Shown piece after piece: positions 1-10,110 of a stretch of DNA of 64,000 nt. Under the pieces are notes generated by a model. That model was not told the DNA's origin, did not search any database, and worked only from the letters and a program-made list of their open reading frames with translations. The stretch comes from Cerrena zonata (Eukaryota > Basidiomycota > Agaricomycetes > Polyporales > Cerrenaceae): contig JASBNA010000062.1 of assembly GCA_038087015.1 (NCBI GenBank), positions 1 to 64,000 on the forward strand, read 5' to 3'. A program made the translations under genes and the position numbers. Every line of letters starts with the position of its first letter. The first letter of the stretch is position 1.

Positions 1-233
1 ATCAATAATGATTCTTGAGTGGTAGGGTAAATCAAATTGCCACTGACTTTGGAGAAGATCGTGGTTCACCTTGCTTTGGCATAACGCGACAAAAGGCTAG
101 CGAGCTGGTTTTCAAGTTCAGAAATCTGAATCTGCCAAGACGAGCCCCTGTTAAAGATACGGTTGGTGATCCCTTCAAGTTCTATAGTCTCGACATCGAT
201 CCCATTGGACTATAAGAGCTGTAAGATGTGCGT

Positions 234-560
234 CTACAAGATGGATTGAACAGAACACTTTTCTTTGACTACATCATCGTAGAAGAACATCACAGCCTCG
301 CCTTCGGGGCGAGACCTGAGCAATTCATGGATGAGAGATGCGGCTAGGGTACTTTTCCCCGTTCCAGGTTACCATGAATCCAGAGTCTCCGTAGTCTTAG
401 TCAGCACTAGGAGGCAAACGGTAAATGAATCGGGCAAGCCAAGAGCCACACAGTGGCATATTGTCGAGTTTATAACATGTCTCCTCTCCAAACATGGCAT
501 GTTTCTGAGTGTTGGAATCTTGGTAGTACGAGCTCGTGATTGTGGAGATAGCCGGCACAT
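234..560 (-). pseudogene. NACHT/STAND NTPase P-loop remnant
   Basis: On the minus strand 368-234 encodes a textbook Walker A segment, PGTGKSTLAASLIHELL, followed by VMFFYDD, the hydrophobic strand expected after the P-loop helix in fungal NACHT-type NTPases (NLR-like proteins of heterokaryon recognition and innate immunity). An in-frame TAA sits directly before the P-loop (369-371) and a TAG follows at 234-236. The upstream frame (560-372) is open but I do not recognise it. No sensor, ankyrin or WD40 repeats follow, and the left window edge cuts the downstream side. This is a decayed fragment of one NACHT gene. An intron ending at the P-loop could hide the upstream stop, but the downstream stop argues for decay. 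The P-loop reading is strong, the family assignment moderate. Confidence 0.6.
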
Positions 561-1041
561 TACCGAATTTAGTATATAAAGCGTAGACTATGATGTATGT
601 ACTCATCCGTTTGCATCAGAGCTCAACGATGCCAAACGTTTCCCCTAAATCGACGTTCCCCGACCGAACGTAATTCTAACAATGAGGACTCCTGATACCT
701 TATCCTCGATCCGTGGATCCCCAGATACCCTCTCGCCAATCTGTGGATGCCCCAATCCCGGTCGCCAATAGCTTATCACCACTATCGCCAAGCTGCGTCC
801 GGGTCCTGACACCATGTTCAGAGAGAAAACATGTCAAAAATGTTTTGGATGAAATGTAAGCAAGACCACAGATAAAACATTCATCAAGTTTATATCATTT
901 ATGGGCCTTAAACATTGAATAAACACCGCTTAAAAATGGCATAGGCACTACAAGGAAGTTTTGAACATACACCGACCATTTTCTGGCCATTTCCAAGTCA
1001 GAAACATGAGAAAAAACTTATTTAGTGTTTCCTTGCATTCT
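561..1041. other. Intergenic, no supported gene
   Basis: Only short chance reading frames are present. I see no conserved motif, repeat or RNA gene. Confidence 0.4.
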
Positions 1042-1090
1042 AATTACGTGCGCTCTCGGGTCGCACAGCGTGATCCCCACTATGTGCTGT
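1042..1090 (+). repeat. Left copy of an inverted repeat pair
   Basis: About 48 nt beginning AATTACGTGCGCTCT are repeated in inverse orientation at 2529-2570, with the first 15 bases identical and further blocks such as GGTCGCAC and ATCCCC shared. The pair brackets about 1.4 kb without a recognisable gene. The repeat could be the ends of an old mobile element or two dispersed copies. Confidence 0.6.
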
Positions 1091-1117
1091 TTTTGCAAGT
1101 CTCGCCGGCGACCAGAG

Positions 1118-1145
1118 AAATATCGTGGTTGCAACTACGATATTT
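1118..1145. repeat. 28-bp near-perfect palindrome
   Basis: The arms AAATATCGT and ACGATATTT are perfectly complementary and the centre GTTGCAAC is itself palindromic, so only one of the fourteen pairs is not Watson-Crick. It could bind a dimeric factor or form a cruciform, but nothing nearby shows a role. Confidence 0.6.
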
Positions 1146-2387
1146 CACTCGGATGTCTGGCCTCTCAACACAGTCGGAGTAGTTTCGACTGATCTGCAAT
1201 CGATCAACGCCGCACCCAGACGGTCCCAATCACGCAACCTCAAGACCTCGCGAGTCACGAAGATGTCGTCCTCAATCTTCAGTCGTGTCTCACGTCCCCA
1301 ACTCTGCATTCGATGTCTATGGATGGTGCAGTCCAACCCTCACCCAAGACTTCCATCACATCCATTTCCTTTTCCACAATTCCGTCGTACCCGTTTCAAA
1401 ACCTTTCACTAATACACACCTGACCATATATCCTTTCTCTCCAACCATCTCTACGCATCCTAGGCTCCACCCTCACCAGGCCCACCCGATAATACTAACG
1501 CTCTTCCACCACCTTCAGGACCAGGCCCTCTTGCTGGTTCATTTTACCTTCTTCGACACCATTGTATTGTTGAGAAGATATTTTTTGCAGGAGAAACCAC
1601 CAAATTCGATGCTGGTGCAGTCCTTTTTATATGAAGAGCCTCTCGGGAAAGGAATGAACAGTTCTCATGAAGCGAGAAAATTCTCGCCAACCTCGATGCA
1701 ATACACGTACAAATCAGGGTTTCAAGGTATCTAAATTGTCCCCCAATAATCTCATATCCATTATAGCTTTTGGATCGATGCCTAAAATTTGTGGATCCAG
1801 AATTATTCGTCCATTTACGATCAAAGAGCCTTTTCGCTGAGATTTACGCGTTCCCATGTACGTTGTACAGTCTTTGAGAACTCGTCCGACACCTGTACGC
1901 CTCCACCGTCTCCACCCATCTTATCTTCCCCGTCGACTACCCCGCTGTCTATCCTGGCTATGTTTCCGCACCACCAAAATTGTCTCTACTTTCGAGTTTC
2001 CGTACTGGTAGAGATAAATTAATAACTTGCAATGTCTCGCTGATACGTAACATTTGACATGTTTCATGCTTTGTATCCGATTGATTCGGTCTATTACCAT
2101 AGGCTATATCATATATAACTATAAAATCTGTAAAACAACGAGAGAAGGATAGGAGAACATGTTTTTTGGGATGCCGCTCACTACAACATAGAAAAAAGGC
2201 GGATAGACCTCGATTATATCACTCGGTTGCAGCGTTAACTCAGGGAGGGGAGGAACGTTCCTAGACTTGGGTCATTCTTTTTGAACGGTGTCTTCGTATG
2301 TGGACTTCGAAACGAGGACACTGGCGCGTGACCCTGCTGCGTATGTATTGATTACAATAATAGCTCTGCCGTGCCATATAGAAGTAA
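1146..2387. other. Unassigned region between inverted repeats
   Basis: Reading frames of 60-149 codons exist here (the longest at 1285-1734), but they are rich in Pro, His, Ser and Thr without family motifs, and no splice-supported gene emerges. It may be the body of a decayed element bounded by the repeats at 1042 and 2570. Confidence 0.35.
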
Positions 2388-2483
2388 CTTGATGTTGCCA
2401 TAGTCAGAGGTTCCGGTCTTTGCGCGGTTGACTATGAAAGCCTTGCCAGCGGGGAGGAGAACCGCATCGGGCACAACACGCGC
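2388..2483 (-). pseudogene. Copper radical oxidase (glyoxal oxidase) fragment
   Basis: The minus strand reads ARVVPDAVLLPAGKAFIVN, then RAKTGTSDYGNIK, matching the stretch of fungal glyoxal oxidases/galactose-oxidase-like copper radical oxidases in which a PDAVLLPDGKV strand leads into a GAxTGxAGYGNVKDQ loop. Only about 32 codons of a protein that is normally over 500 residues remain. The reading diverges on both sides, into LLLYGTAELLL at the C-terminal side. A related fragment lies at 43704-43916. The intact enzyme is secreted and makes hydrogen peroxide during lignin decay, but this piece cannot encode an enzyme. It abuts the truncated aminopeptidase copy, which suggests that a rearrangement joined the two. 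Confidence 0.6.
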
Positions 2484-2528
2484 TTTACATGTTACAGTAC
2501 AACATAGGGGACTTATTTTCTGTATACC

Positions 2529-2570
2529 ACAGCGGGGATTACACCGTGCGACCGTAGAGCGCACGTAATT
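2529..2570 (-). repeat. Right copy of an inverted repeat pair
   Basis: Inverse counterpart of 1042-1090. It lies about 50 bp upstream of the point where homology of the truncated aminopeptidase copy begins, so it may mark the breakpoint. Confidence 0.6.
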
Positions 2571-2623
2571 AACACGCGAAAAACATTCAGAATGTTTATC
2601 GCGTGTTTCCGAACTAAACATGC

Positions 2624-3574
2624 CCATACGACAAGGATGCAAACTTCTTGCTGTACCTGGGTATGTAATTTGTTCCCTCTCATTTTCGCATATGTTCAAT
2701 TGGCCTTCAGAACGTCTCCTTGGTGGTCTGGATGTCTTCCTTGCTTACATCAACAACTACGTCAACACCTTCATGGGCAAGAGTATCACGACTTGGCAAT
2801 GGAAAGACCATCTTTACGAATACTTCAAGAACAATGACGGCGATGAGAAGATCAAGCTCCTTAATAGTGTTGACTGGGACGTAAGGATTTCTTACGCCCT
2901 TCTGAATGTTACGCATTGACCAAGTTCTCTCCCTCATATAGGCATGGTTCTACGGAGAAGGTTTGGAACTGCCAGTGAAATTAGAATACGATACAAGCTT
3001 GGCGAAGCAGGCGTACGAGTTGGCTACACAATGGGATGCTGCCCGTTCTTCGTCAGATCTCTCCCAGTTCTCAGCAGACGATATCAAGGATTTCAATACC
3101 AACCAGATGAGTGAGTACAGTATTCATTTCGTCTATCCCAATTTTCCCTAACTCCATCTTTAGTCGTCTTCCTAGAGCGTCTAGAGGATGCTTACGCTGC
3201 CCTCCCGTCTACTCACATCATTCAAATGGGCAAACTTTACGGCATCTCTTCTACTCCGAATGTCGAAATCCGCCAACGATTCTTCGAACTCGCTCTTAAG
3301 GACCCCAAATCCGACACCGCGCACGTCTTCGCCAAGGAGGCAGCGGAGTGGGTTGTAGGTCACGACGGAACCAACATCGTGAAGGGAAGGATGAAATTCT
3401 GCAGACCTATCTTCAGGCTTGTGAACAAAGTCGACAAAGAGTTAGCTGTCAGCACCCTCACGAAAGAGAGGGAGAGCTTCCACCCAATTGCTCAGAAGCT
3501 GATTGAGAGAGTATGTCCTTCTTTGTTTTTGATTGAACTTATATCCCCCTTTCTAGGATCTCGGATTGGTGTAG
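2624..3574 (+). pseudogene. 5'-truncated aminopeptidase/LTA4 hydrolase copy
   Basis: This is a C-terminal duplicate of the complete gene at 4173-6841. Homology starts in the middle of an exon (PYDKDANFLLYL, compare [13 protein letters not shown] in the full gene) and runs to the stop. Exons are 2624-2660, 2711-2880, 2942-3110, 3164-3510 and 3557-3574. Every intron sits at the same place and phase as in the full gene, down to an 18-nt final exon that ends DLGLV (DIGLA in the full gene). The reading frame is intact throughout. The catalytic zinc domain (HEXXH, GGMEN) and everything before it are missing. No start codon or promoter in frame is evident, and the upstream side is a copper radical oxidase fragment and an inverted repeat. 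The preserved frame means either a recent truncation of a functional paralogue or selection on the C-terminal helical domain. I favour recent truncation. Confidence 0.85.
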
Positions 3575-4172
3575 GTGGCCTATGGGTTGAATAGAAGAAT
3601 AGCAAGTGTACACATACAAAACAAGCATAGATCGATTCTTTCACAGCACTAAACTAAGCACCAGCTTCAGCAGCCCGACAAGCCACTTACTGTGATTGAT
3701 CACCTAGTAATGACGCATTTCTATTTTTCCAGGGCTTGCGCGAATGAGCGCATACTGAACTGCATGAAGAAAGATACCTTGGCTGATGGCATCATCGATT
3801 GACAGTATTGGCACGATTACGTTCAAGAAAAGTTATGCGGTTCGTGAATTGTTTCTAGTCTCTTTCGCTAAAGTCTCGACATATTTCCTAGGATATTCTT
3901 CTTCAGACCTGGGCTAATCAGTCTTCCTAGCTGAGCCAATAGGTGTCTGAGTCGGACTCGGAGGAGGGCAATCTCGGAGTCGCGGATTAGGGCGTTTAGA
4001 TGCTAACCCCACAAGGAACCTCTTATCAGATAACACGACATTGGCAAGATCGCAGAGATAAATGTCCAGGTTATGATGGGACGACCACTGGTGACAACCT
4101 ATCCATAATTCTCTATATAATGGAGGACTCCTGGATTGCTTGGCCGAATCGTACTTTGAGACCCGACTATAG
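3575..4172. other. Spacer with promoter of the full aminopeptidase gene
   Basis: The 600 bp between the partial and full copies must carry the promoter of the gene starting at 4173. I see no clear TATA box or repeat. The ORFs here are short and overlap on both strands. Confidence 0.4.
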
Positions 4173-6841
4173 ATGGCGAAGATGGCTAACATTATCTCAG
4201 ACCTAGACCCAGTAACTCAGACCAATTACCTCCAAATTTCTTCGGAGCACGTCCATTTCGATTGGACAATCGATTTTGATGTAAAAGTGATCTCCGGATG
4301 TGCTACGCATACTTTAGTGGTGCATGAGGATGACGTATCTGAGGTAATGTAAGTCACGATTGTCGTCTGCGCCACGTCAATGTTTTATTGAAATCTTGTT
4401 CAGATTCGATACACTGGCTCTTGACCTCGAAAGGATTGAAGTTGAGGGTAAACAAGTAGAGGTATCTGTGGTCTTCTGGTATCCGACTATCTGCGACTAA
4501 CATTAAACGCTAGTACACAGTTGGACCTGTCCACCCTGTCGTGGGATCTGCGCTTCACATTCCCCTGCCATCAGGTCTCAAGACAGGAAGTAGGGTGACT
4601 GTCACCACTCACTACAAAACTACTAAAGGCTGTGTTGCTTTGCAATTCATTGATAAAGAGTATGTGTCTCCCCTACGAAGTAGCTTGCACGACAACGGGG
4701 TACGATAATGAAGTTGATGATCCTCTAGGCAAACTCAAGGAGAGAAATTTCCATGTCTCTTCAGTCAGGCCCAACCGGTCTATGCGCGTAGCATGGCTCC
4801 TTTGCAGGATACCTCTGCGGCCAAAATCGTGAGTAGTAAGTCCGCTCTCTCTGCTGTCGTGCTAACTACGGTCTTTCTTAGACTTACACGGCTAGCGTAG
4901 CATCTGTGCTTCCTGTCTTGCTCTCAGCTATCCGTATATCTCCTCCAGTATCTGGTGCTCCTCATGGAGACAAGGAAATCGGAAAGGATGTTGTCACTTA
5001 CACGTACAAACAGGTTAGTAACTCGAAGACTAAGCCCAATAAATACTCATTAGAAAACCGATCTTTTAGCCAATCCCGATCCCGTCGTATCTCATCGCCA
5101 TTGCAGCAGGTAATTTTAGATACCGCGAGTTCCCCAAACCTGAGGGCAAGGAATGGACCAGCGGTATTTGGGCTGAGCCAGAGCTAATCGATGCTGCTTA
5201 CTGGGAGTTCGAAGCTGATACTACTAGGTAAATACACTCCAGTCCTCCGTATTCATATCTGAACTATCTTTAATTTGTCAGGTTCTTGGCTACCGAGGAG
5301 TCTCTCGTGACACCATATAGATTTGGCGTATGTGACCTGTTAGTTTTGCCTCCCTCGTTCCCTTACGGCGGCATGGTATGTTCTTAAAGAGCATTTTCGA
5401 GGACCGCCATTTGAAATCCACCCTCATTCATCTTCTTATAGGAGAATGCATGCATCTCGTTCTTGACTCCAAGTGCGTCCTCTACACGAAATGTGCATCT
5501 GTGGAATGCTCATAAATTGATCTCTCCAGCTCTCCTGGCTGGTGATCGTACCTTGGTCGATGTCGTGGTCCACGAAATGACGCATTCATGGTTTGGCAAC
5601 GATGTCACGTAAGTAGACACTTCAATCCTTCACCCACAAATAACTCATTATTTTCTTCGAACAGCCAGACACATCTCGCTCATTTCTGGCTCAATGAAGG
5701 TTTCACAATTTACATGGAACGCGTTCTCTCCAAGGTCCTACGTGGCGAGGCCGAACGTGGATTCCAGTACATCATCGGGTACAAAAACTTACAAGATGAT
5801 TTGAAGAGGTTCAGCGATAGGCCAAGGTACCAGCGATTGGTAATCGACTTCGATAAGAGTGAAGACCCGAACGATGCGTACAGTCGGGTTCCGTACGAAA
5901 AGGGGTCTAATTTATTGTTGTATCTGGGTATGTCTTGATTTACCATTCAATTTGGATGCTGATAGAGTGTCCGTGATAGAACGTCTTCTTGGCGGACTAG
6001 ACGTATTTCTTGCATACATAAGAGATTACGTTAACACATTCAAGGGGAAGAGCGTAACAACCTGGCAGTGGAAAGACCATATCTACGAATACTTCAAGAA
6101 CAATGGCGGCAATGAAAAGGTCAAACTCCTCGATTCTGTGGACTGGGATGTAAGAGATTTTCTTTCGCATAAGTGACTCAGTCTCTCATTGCTTTGAATA
6201 GGCATGGCTTTTCGGAGAGGGCATGGAACTACCAGTAAAAAATGAGTACGACACTAGTTTGGCTGAGCAGTCACACGACCTAGCTGTAAAATGGTATGCT
6301 TCTCGTTCATCTTCTGATCTGTTGCAATTCTCGGAGGAAGATATCAAGCATTTTAACTCAAACCAAAAACGTATGTCGTCATCTCATCTAAATTCTCTCT
6401 TTGATACCCACCCTGTTTATTCAGTTGTCTTTCAACAACGATTAGAACACGCCTACGAGGCCCTCCCTTCCTCACATATCTTCCACCTTGGCAAAATATA
6501 CGGATTCGCTTCTACACCTAATATCGAGATCCGAGACCGGTTCTTCCAGCTTGCTCTCAAAGATCCAAAGTCTGACGCCGCTCGTACGTTCGCGAAGGAA
6601 GCAGCGGGATGGATCGTAGGTCATGATGGATCCAACATGGTAAAAGGAAGGATGAAGTACTGCAGACCCATCTTCTGGCTCGTGCATAGAGTGGACTCGG
6701 ACTTGGCCGCCAATACTTTCAAGAGTGCGAGGGAACACTTCCATCCAATTGCGCAGAAAATGATCGAAAGAGTCAGTACATCAACTCTATTATATAATGT
6801 AAACTGACCTCGTCCATTTTCAGGACATCGGTTTGGCCTAG
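4173..6841 (+). CDS. Leukotriene A4 hydrolase-type M1 aminopeptidase
   Basis: A zinc metallopeptidase of family M1, LTA4H/Lap2 branch: cytosolic removal of N-terminal residues from peptides and, in this branch, epoxide hydrolysis. Fourteen exons: 4173-4348, 4404-4461, 4514-4659, 4729-4828, 4882-5013, 5070-5227, 5282-5375, 5452-5472, 5530-5608, 5665-5927, 5980-6149, 6202-6370, 6425-6771 and 6824-6841. In order the product shows the N-terminal beta domain ([11 protein letters not shown]), the exopeptidase motif FPYGGMENACISF, the zinc motif [10 protein letters not shown] with the third ligand in FWLNEGFT, and the C-terminal ARM-like domain ending at DIGLA. The start [16 protein letters not shown] gives a family-typical N-terminus; a second ATG at 4182 is possible. 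Length is about 620 residues, normal for the family. All key residues are present and all introns are canonical, so the gene looks functional. A partial tandem copy lies just upstream. Confidence 0.93.
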
Positions 6842-7099
6842 ATAATATTCCACCAAACTTCGTTTCCAGGAAACCAAGCAGACGAATGTCGACAATGTGT
6901 AGAGCTTGGAATATATCCGAGCTTAATATGATATTCAGTAGACGGAGAATAAGCCTACGGCGACGTAAATGACTGCTGTAATAATTTACAGATAGCAAGA
7001 AAGCAAGCAAAGGGTAGGTAGGAATACACTAGCTCTATGATTAAGCAGTGTAAGGTCCATGAGGATATTATCGTATGCGTACAAGGTAATTGTCCATCG
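6842..7099. other. Convergent 3' spacer
   Basis: The aminopeptidase (+) and DUF262 (-) genes converge here, with about 260 bp for both 3' ends. No other feature is seen. Confidence 0.5.
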
Positions 7100-9626
7100 T
7101 TAACGCCAACCACCGTCACCATACGGACCTGGACCAGAATTACGTCGTTGAGGCCAGTGATTGTCGTTATGATTCCGAGGTTGCGTTGGAGGCCTCCCAA
7201 ACGCGTTTGCTCCCGTCGCATACCGCGATGGGGGCGGCGGCGGCGGTTCTTGACCAGGAGGCCCGACTCGTGACAACAGTGAACTGACTGGGTGCTGCTG
7301 CGAAGTAGGTGTTAGAGGTGAAGGATGACTCTGTCGATACTGCTGCTGCTGTGAAGGGGGAGGTTGAGAGTAAGGTTGTTGTTGCGTCGAGTAATACGTT
7401 TGTGACGGATGTTGCGACTGGGAGTACGGGGGATGAGATTCATACTGCGGCGGATGCTGCTCATACGGAGAATGTGGAGGATAACGCGACTGCTGGGGTT
7501 CATCATAATGATTACTAGGCGGGGGAGGTCGTGCCACTGAATCCTTCGCCGCACGAATGGCTTGTAACCGTGTTGAAATAGGCATAGGCTGAGGAAGGTT
7601 TGAATATGAGTGCCCCGAAGGACCAGGGTATGGTGCGTTACGCGGCGGCGACAGAGGCCGTGAGGGTGGGCGAGAGGTGGGTTCGGGCTTCGCAGGGGTG
7701 GTGGAAGACGGTGTTGGTAGCTGTTCAACTCTAGGTTGTTCTGCTTTGGCTGATGGGGGTTTCGGCTCGGATTTGGCACTCTTCTTCGGCGGTTTCTTCT
7801 TCGCTTTCTCTTCATACACGCTCCCATCTGATATCGCCCCTTCGGATGCATCCGACCCCGAATCGTTTGAGGTTTCTCGTTTCCGCTTGAGAGACGAGAT
7901 GGGTAACAGTTTAGCTGCAGTTGTTCCGGCGACTTTCGGTGGCTTGAGACGTTCGATAAAGGTGTTTAGTAATTTCAAACACCGGTTATTATTACGAATA
8001 TCCGTTTCGTGTTTTCGAATATCAGTTCGCATATCACCAATGGCCTCTGACAATTGAGCCAAAGACATCTCGCCCTTAAACCGGGCTATTAAGGTTGAGA
8101 TGGCAATAATTTCCACAGGTGCCACTTTCTTCACTCCTGGGATTTTAAAGACTTTTGCCAATTTAACGTCTTTGGCTAACGCGAGGAAAATTGCGAAAGT
8201 TTGTCTCAGATCTTGCTTGGTCTTGTCAGGGAAGTCCTCTTTATGAGACAGCCACTTCGTGAGAGTAGGAAGTCCGGGTGGGCCATTTGCGATCCAATTT
8301 TCAATGTGATAGATTGCAGTAGAAATGCCTCGGAAATCTGCAGCTCGACTTGTATCCCACTCGAGATAGGCAGAGAGACCATCTGTGACAAACTCTGGTA
8401 GTATTTCACGGATGAAGGTAGCTCGTGGTGAACTGATGGCTTGCATTCGCTCTGATGTAACATCAGTATTAGAAAAAGAAGAGAAGCTGAATTACACGTA
8501 CCGGCCGGTGTGAGCGCCATACCCAGTTGGACACGCTGAGGGAAATCAGTAACCAAGTTACAACGACCAAGGTGGATCCTACCTGGAATACCTCCCGCTC
8601 TTCGTTCTCAGTTATTCCATCGTACTCGACACAGCCCTATAACAAATGAATGACCTCTTCACCAAGTTGAAATAAGTATGACATACAAAAGTCTTATTGC
8701 GGAAGATGTGTCTGTAGTGATCGGGTAGAACTCTACCTCCTTTCCTAGCTGCGTTTGACTTGTAGAAATATTTTTCACCGGAGGTTCTATTGCAGTTATT
8801 TAAACAGACATTCCAGAAACATGCTTCGGAGGACTTACGGATTTTTATCTGAAAGGGTTTCCCATGAACCAGTTAGTCAAATCGCGAAACGGGAGGTCTG
8901 AAAGAAATCATTACATGGGATCTGATAAGAAGTTAGTAATATATACCAGGTATGTTCAAAATAACACGTACATGTCCATCCATAAACCTACCACATAACA
9001 AAGGTGAGTGGCGTACACAAAGGGATAGGGTTGCATGACCCACCTCCAGACAGATGTCAGTCGTTGTTTGCCATCTATACAAACACGCTTCTGAGAGCCA
9101 TCAGATTCTTGTTTGACCGCTTGAAACAAGATCAGTCGTAGAGTGTATGAAAGCATCGTTATTGTACATACCGAAGATAATGGGAGGGATATAGTAGTTA
9201 CGAAATAATGAATCTATTACACCTACAACATGGTCAGTCATCTGCAGATATTATTAATATAGTATTAGCGCACCTATTTGCTTGGTGTCCGGCCATACAA
9301 CATCTGCATGGTCTTGAACGGTGTGTCATGTTAGGTAAACCCACAGAAGCGTACCTCGTTGATAGTCTGCGCCAAGATTGATGTCACCAGAGACCATTTG
9401 AGCTATTCAACGTCTTTTAGAGAGCATCCTGTAAGCCCAAGATATGTTACGAACAATATAACGATTCTGCAGAGTAGTTCGCCGTCCGAGGAATACGAAG
9501 AGCTCCAGTGATTAGTTGAGGGTTATCTGTCTTCTTCCCCTTCTTGGAAGGGGACGTTTGAGAGAGAGGGATCTCTGGTTCGTCATCGAGTTCAGTATGG
9601 TCCGAGAAGTCAAAATCATCCGACAT
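7100..9626 (-). CDS. DUF262 (GmrSD N-terminal-like) domain protein
   Basis: The gene begins MSDDFDFSDHTELDDEPE at 9626 and has about twelve exons, including 9455-9626, 9355-9402, 9044-9119, 8972-8987, 8915-8921, 8839-8848, one starting at 8786, and the last, 7100-8451. The spliced product carries the DUF262 hallmarks in order: QMVSGDINLGADYQR, VVWPDTKQIG, SLFRNYYIPPIIF, the signature CIDGKQRLTSVWRFMDGH, IPYKNPTSGEKYFY, then VQLGMALTPAERMQAISSPR. The domain is related to the N-terminal part of GmrSD restriction enzymes; its role in fungi is unknown to me. The last exon encodes about 450 residues. After a helical part come a basic/acidic linker (KRKRETSNDSGSDASEG) and a long tail rich in Pro, Gln, Ser and Tyr, probably disordered and perhaps nuclear. 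Exons of 7, 10 and 16 nt are needed to keep the conserved frame. Confidence 0.85.
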
Positions 9627-10110
9627 CGGAGAATAGAATATAGATGCAATGAAGTAGCGAGAATCAAGTGTTAAGAGAAAGGAGTCGATCAACTTTGCCG
9701 CCCCCGACGCGGTTTGGGAAATACGAGCGTCTACTACTACTTTCTCATTTCATATTCAACCTCAACTTTGAACCCGAGGACCACCGATGTCATCTTCATC
9801 ATATGGTGTTGTGCCTTTCAATACTAGCTTTTAGAGCTATGCTTAACGAGAGGAATAGGCACTAGATCGGGGAGCATACAAAGGATAATGATGATGATTG
9901 AAGTATCAAAATGAATGCAGAATCACAAGCTTGAAGCTACACAGCCAGAACAGTTAGGCTAATACTTCTATTCACGGAAGAATGAAGACAAACTTGTAAA
10001 CAACATTTTCGAAAGCGAAACTACGAAAGCAAATGGGTATCTACGTGTATACTATATGTATTCCTGTATATTCTCTCTATGACAATCTCACCTCCTCTCC
10101 TTCGACAACT
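9627..10110. other. Intergenic
   Basis: Upstream region of the DUF262 gene and 3' side of the kinase gene. It holds only short frames and no recognised site. Confidence 0.4.

Noticed and set aside
1285..1734. 149-codon plus-strand frame
   Set aside because: His/Pro/Ser-rich composition typical of pyrimidine-rich DNA read by chance; no motif, no splice context.
7309..8057. Plus-strand frames at 7309-7518 and 7677-8057, and a second minus-strand frame at 7312-7851
   Set aside because: Opposite-strand or alternative-frame shadows of the low-complexity DUF262 tail.
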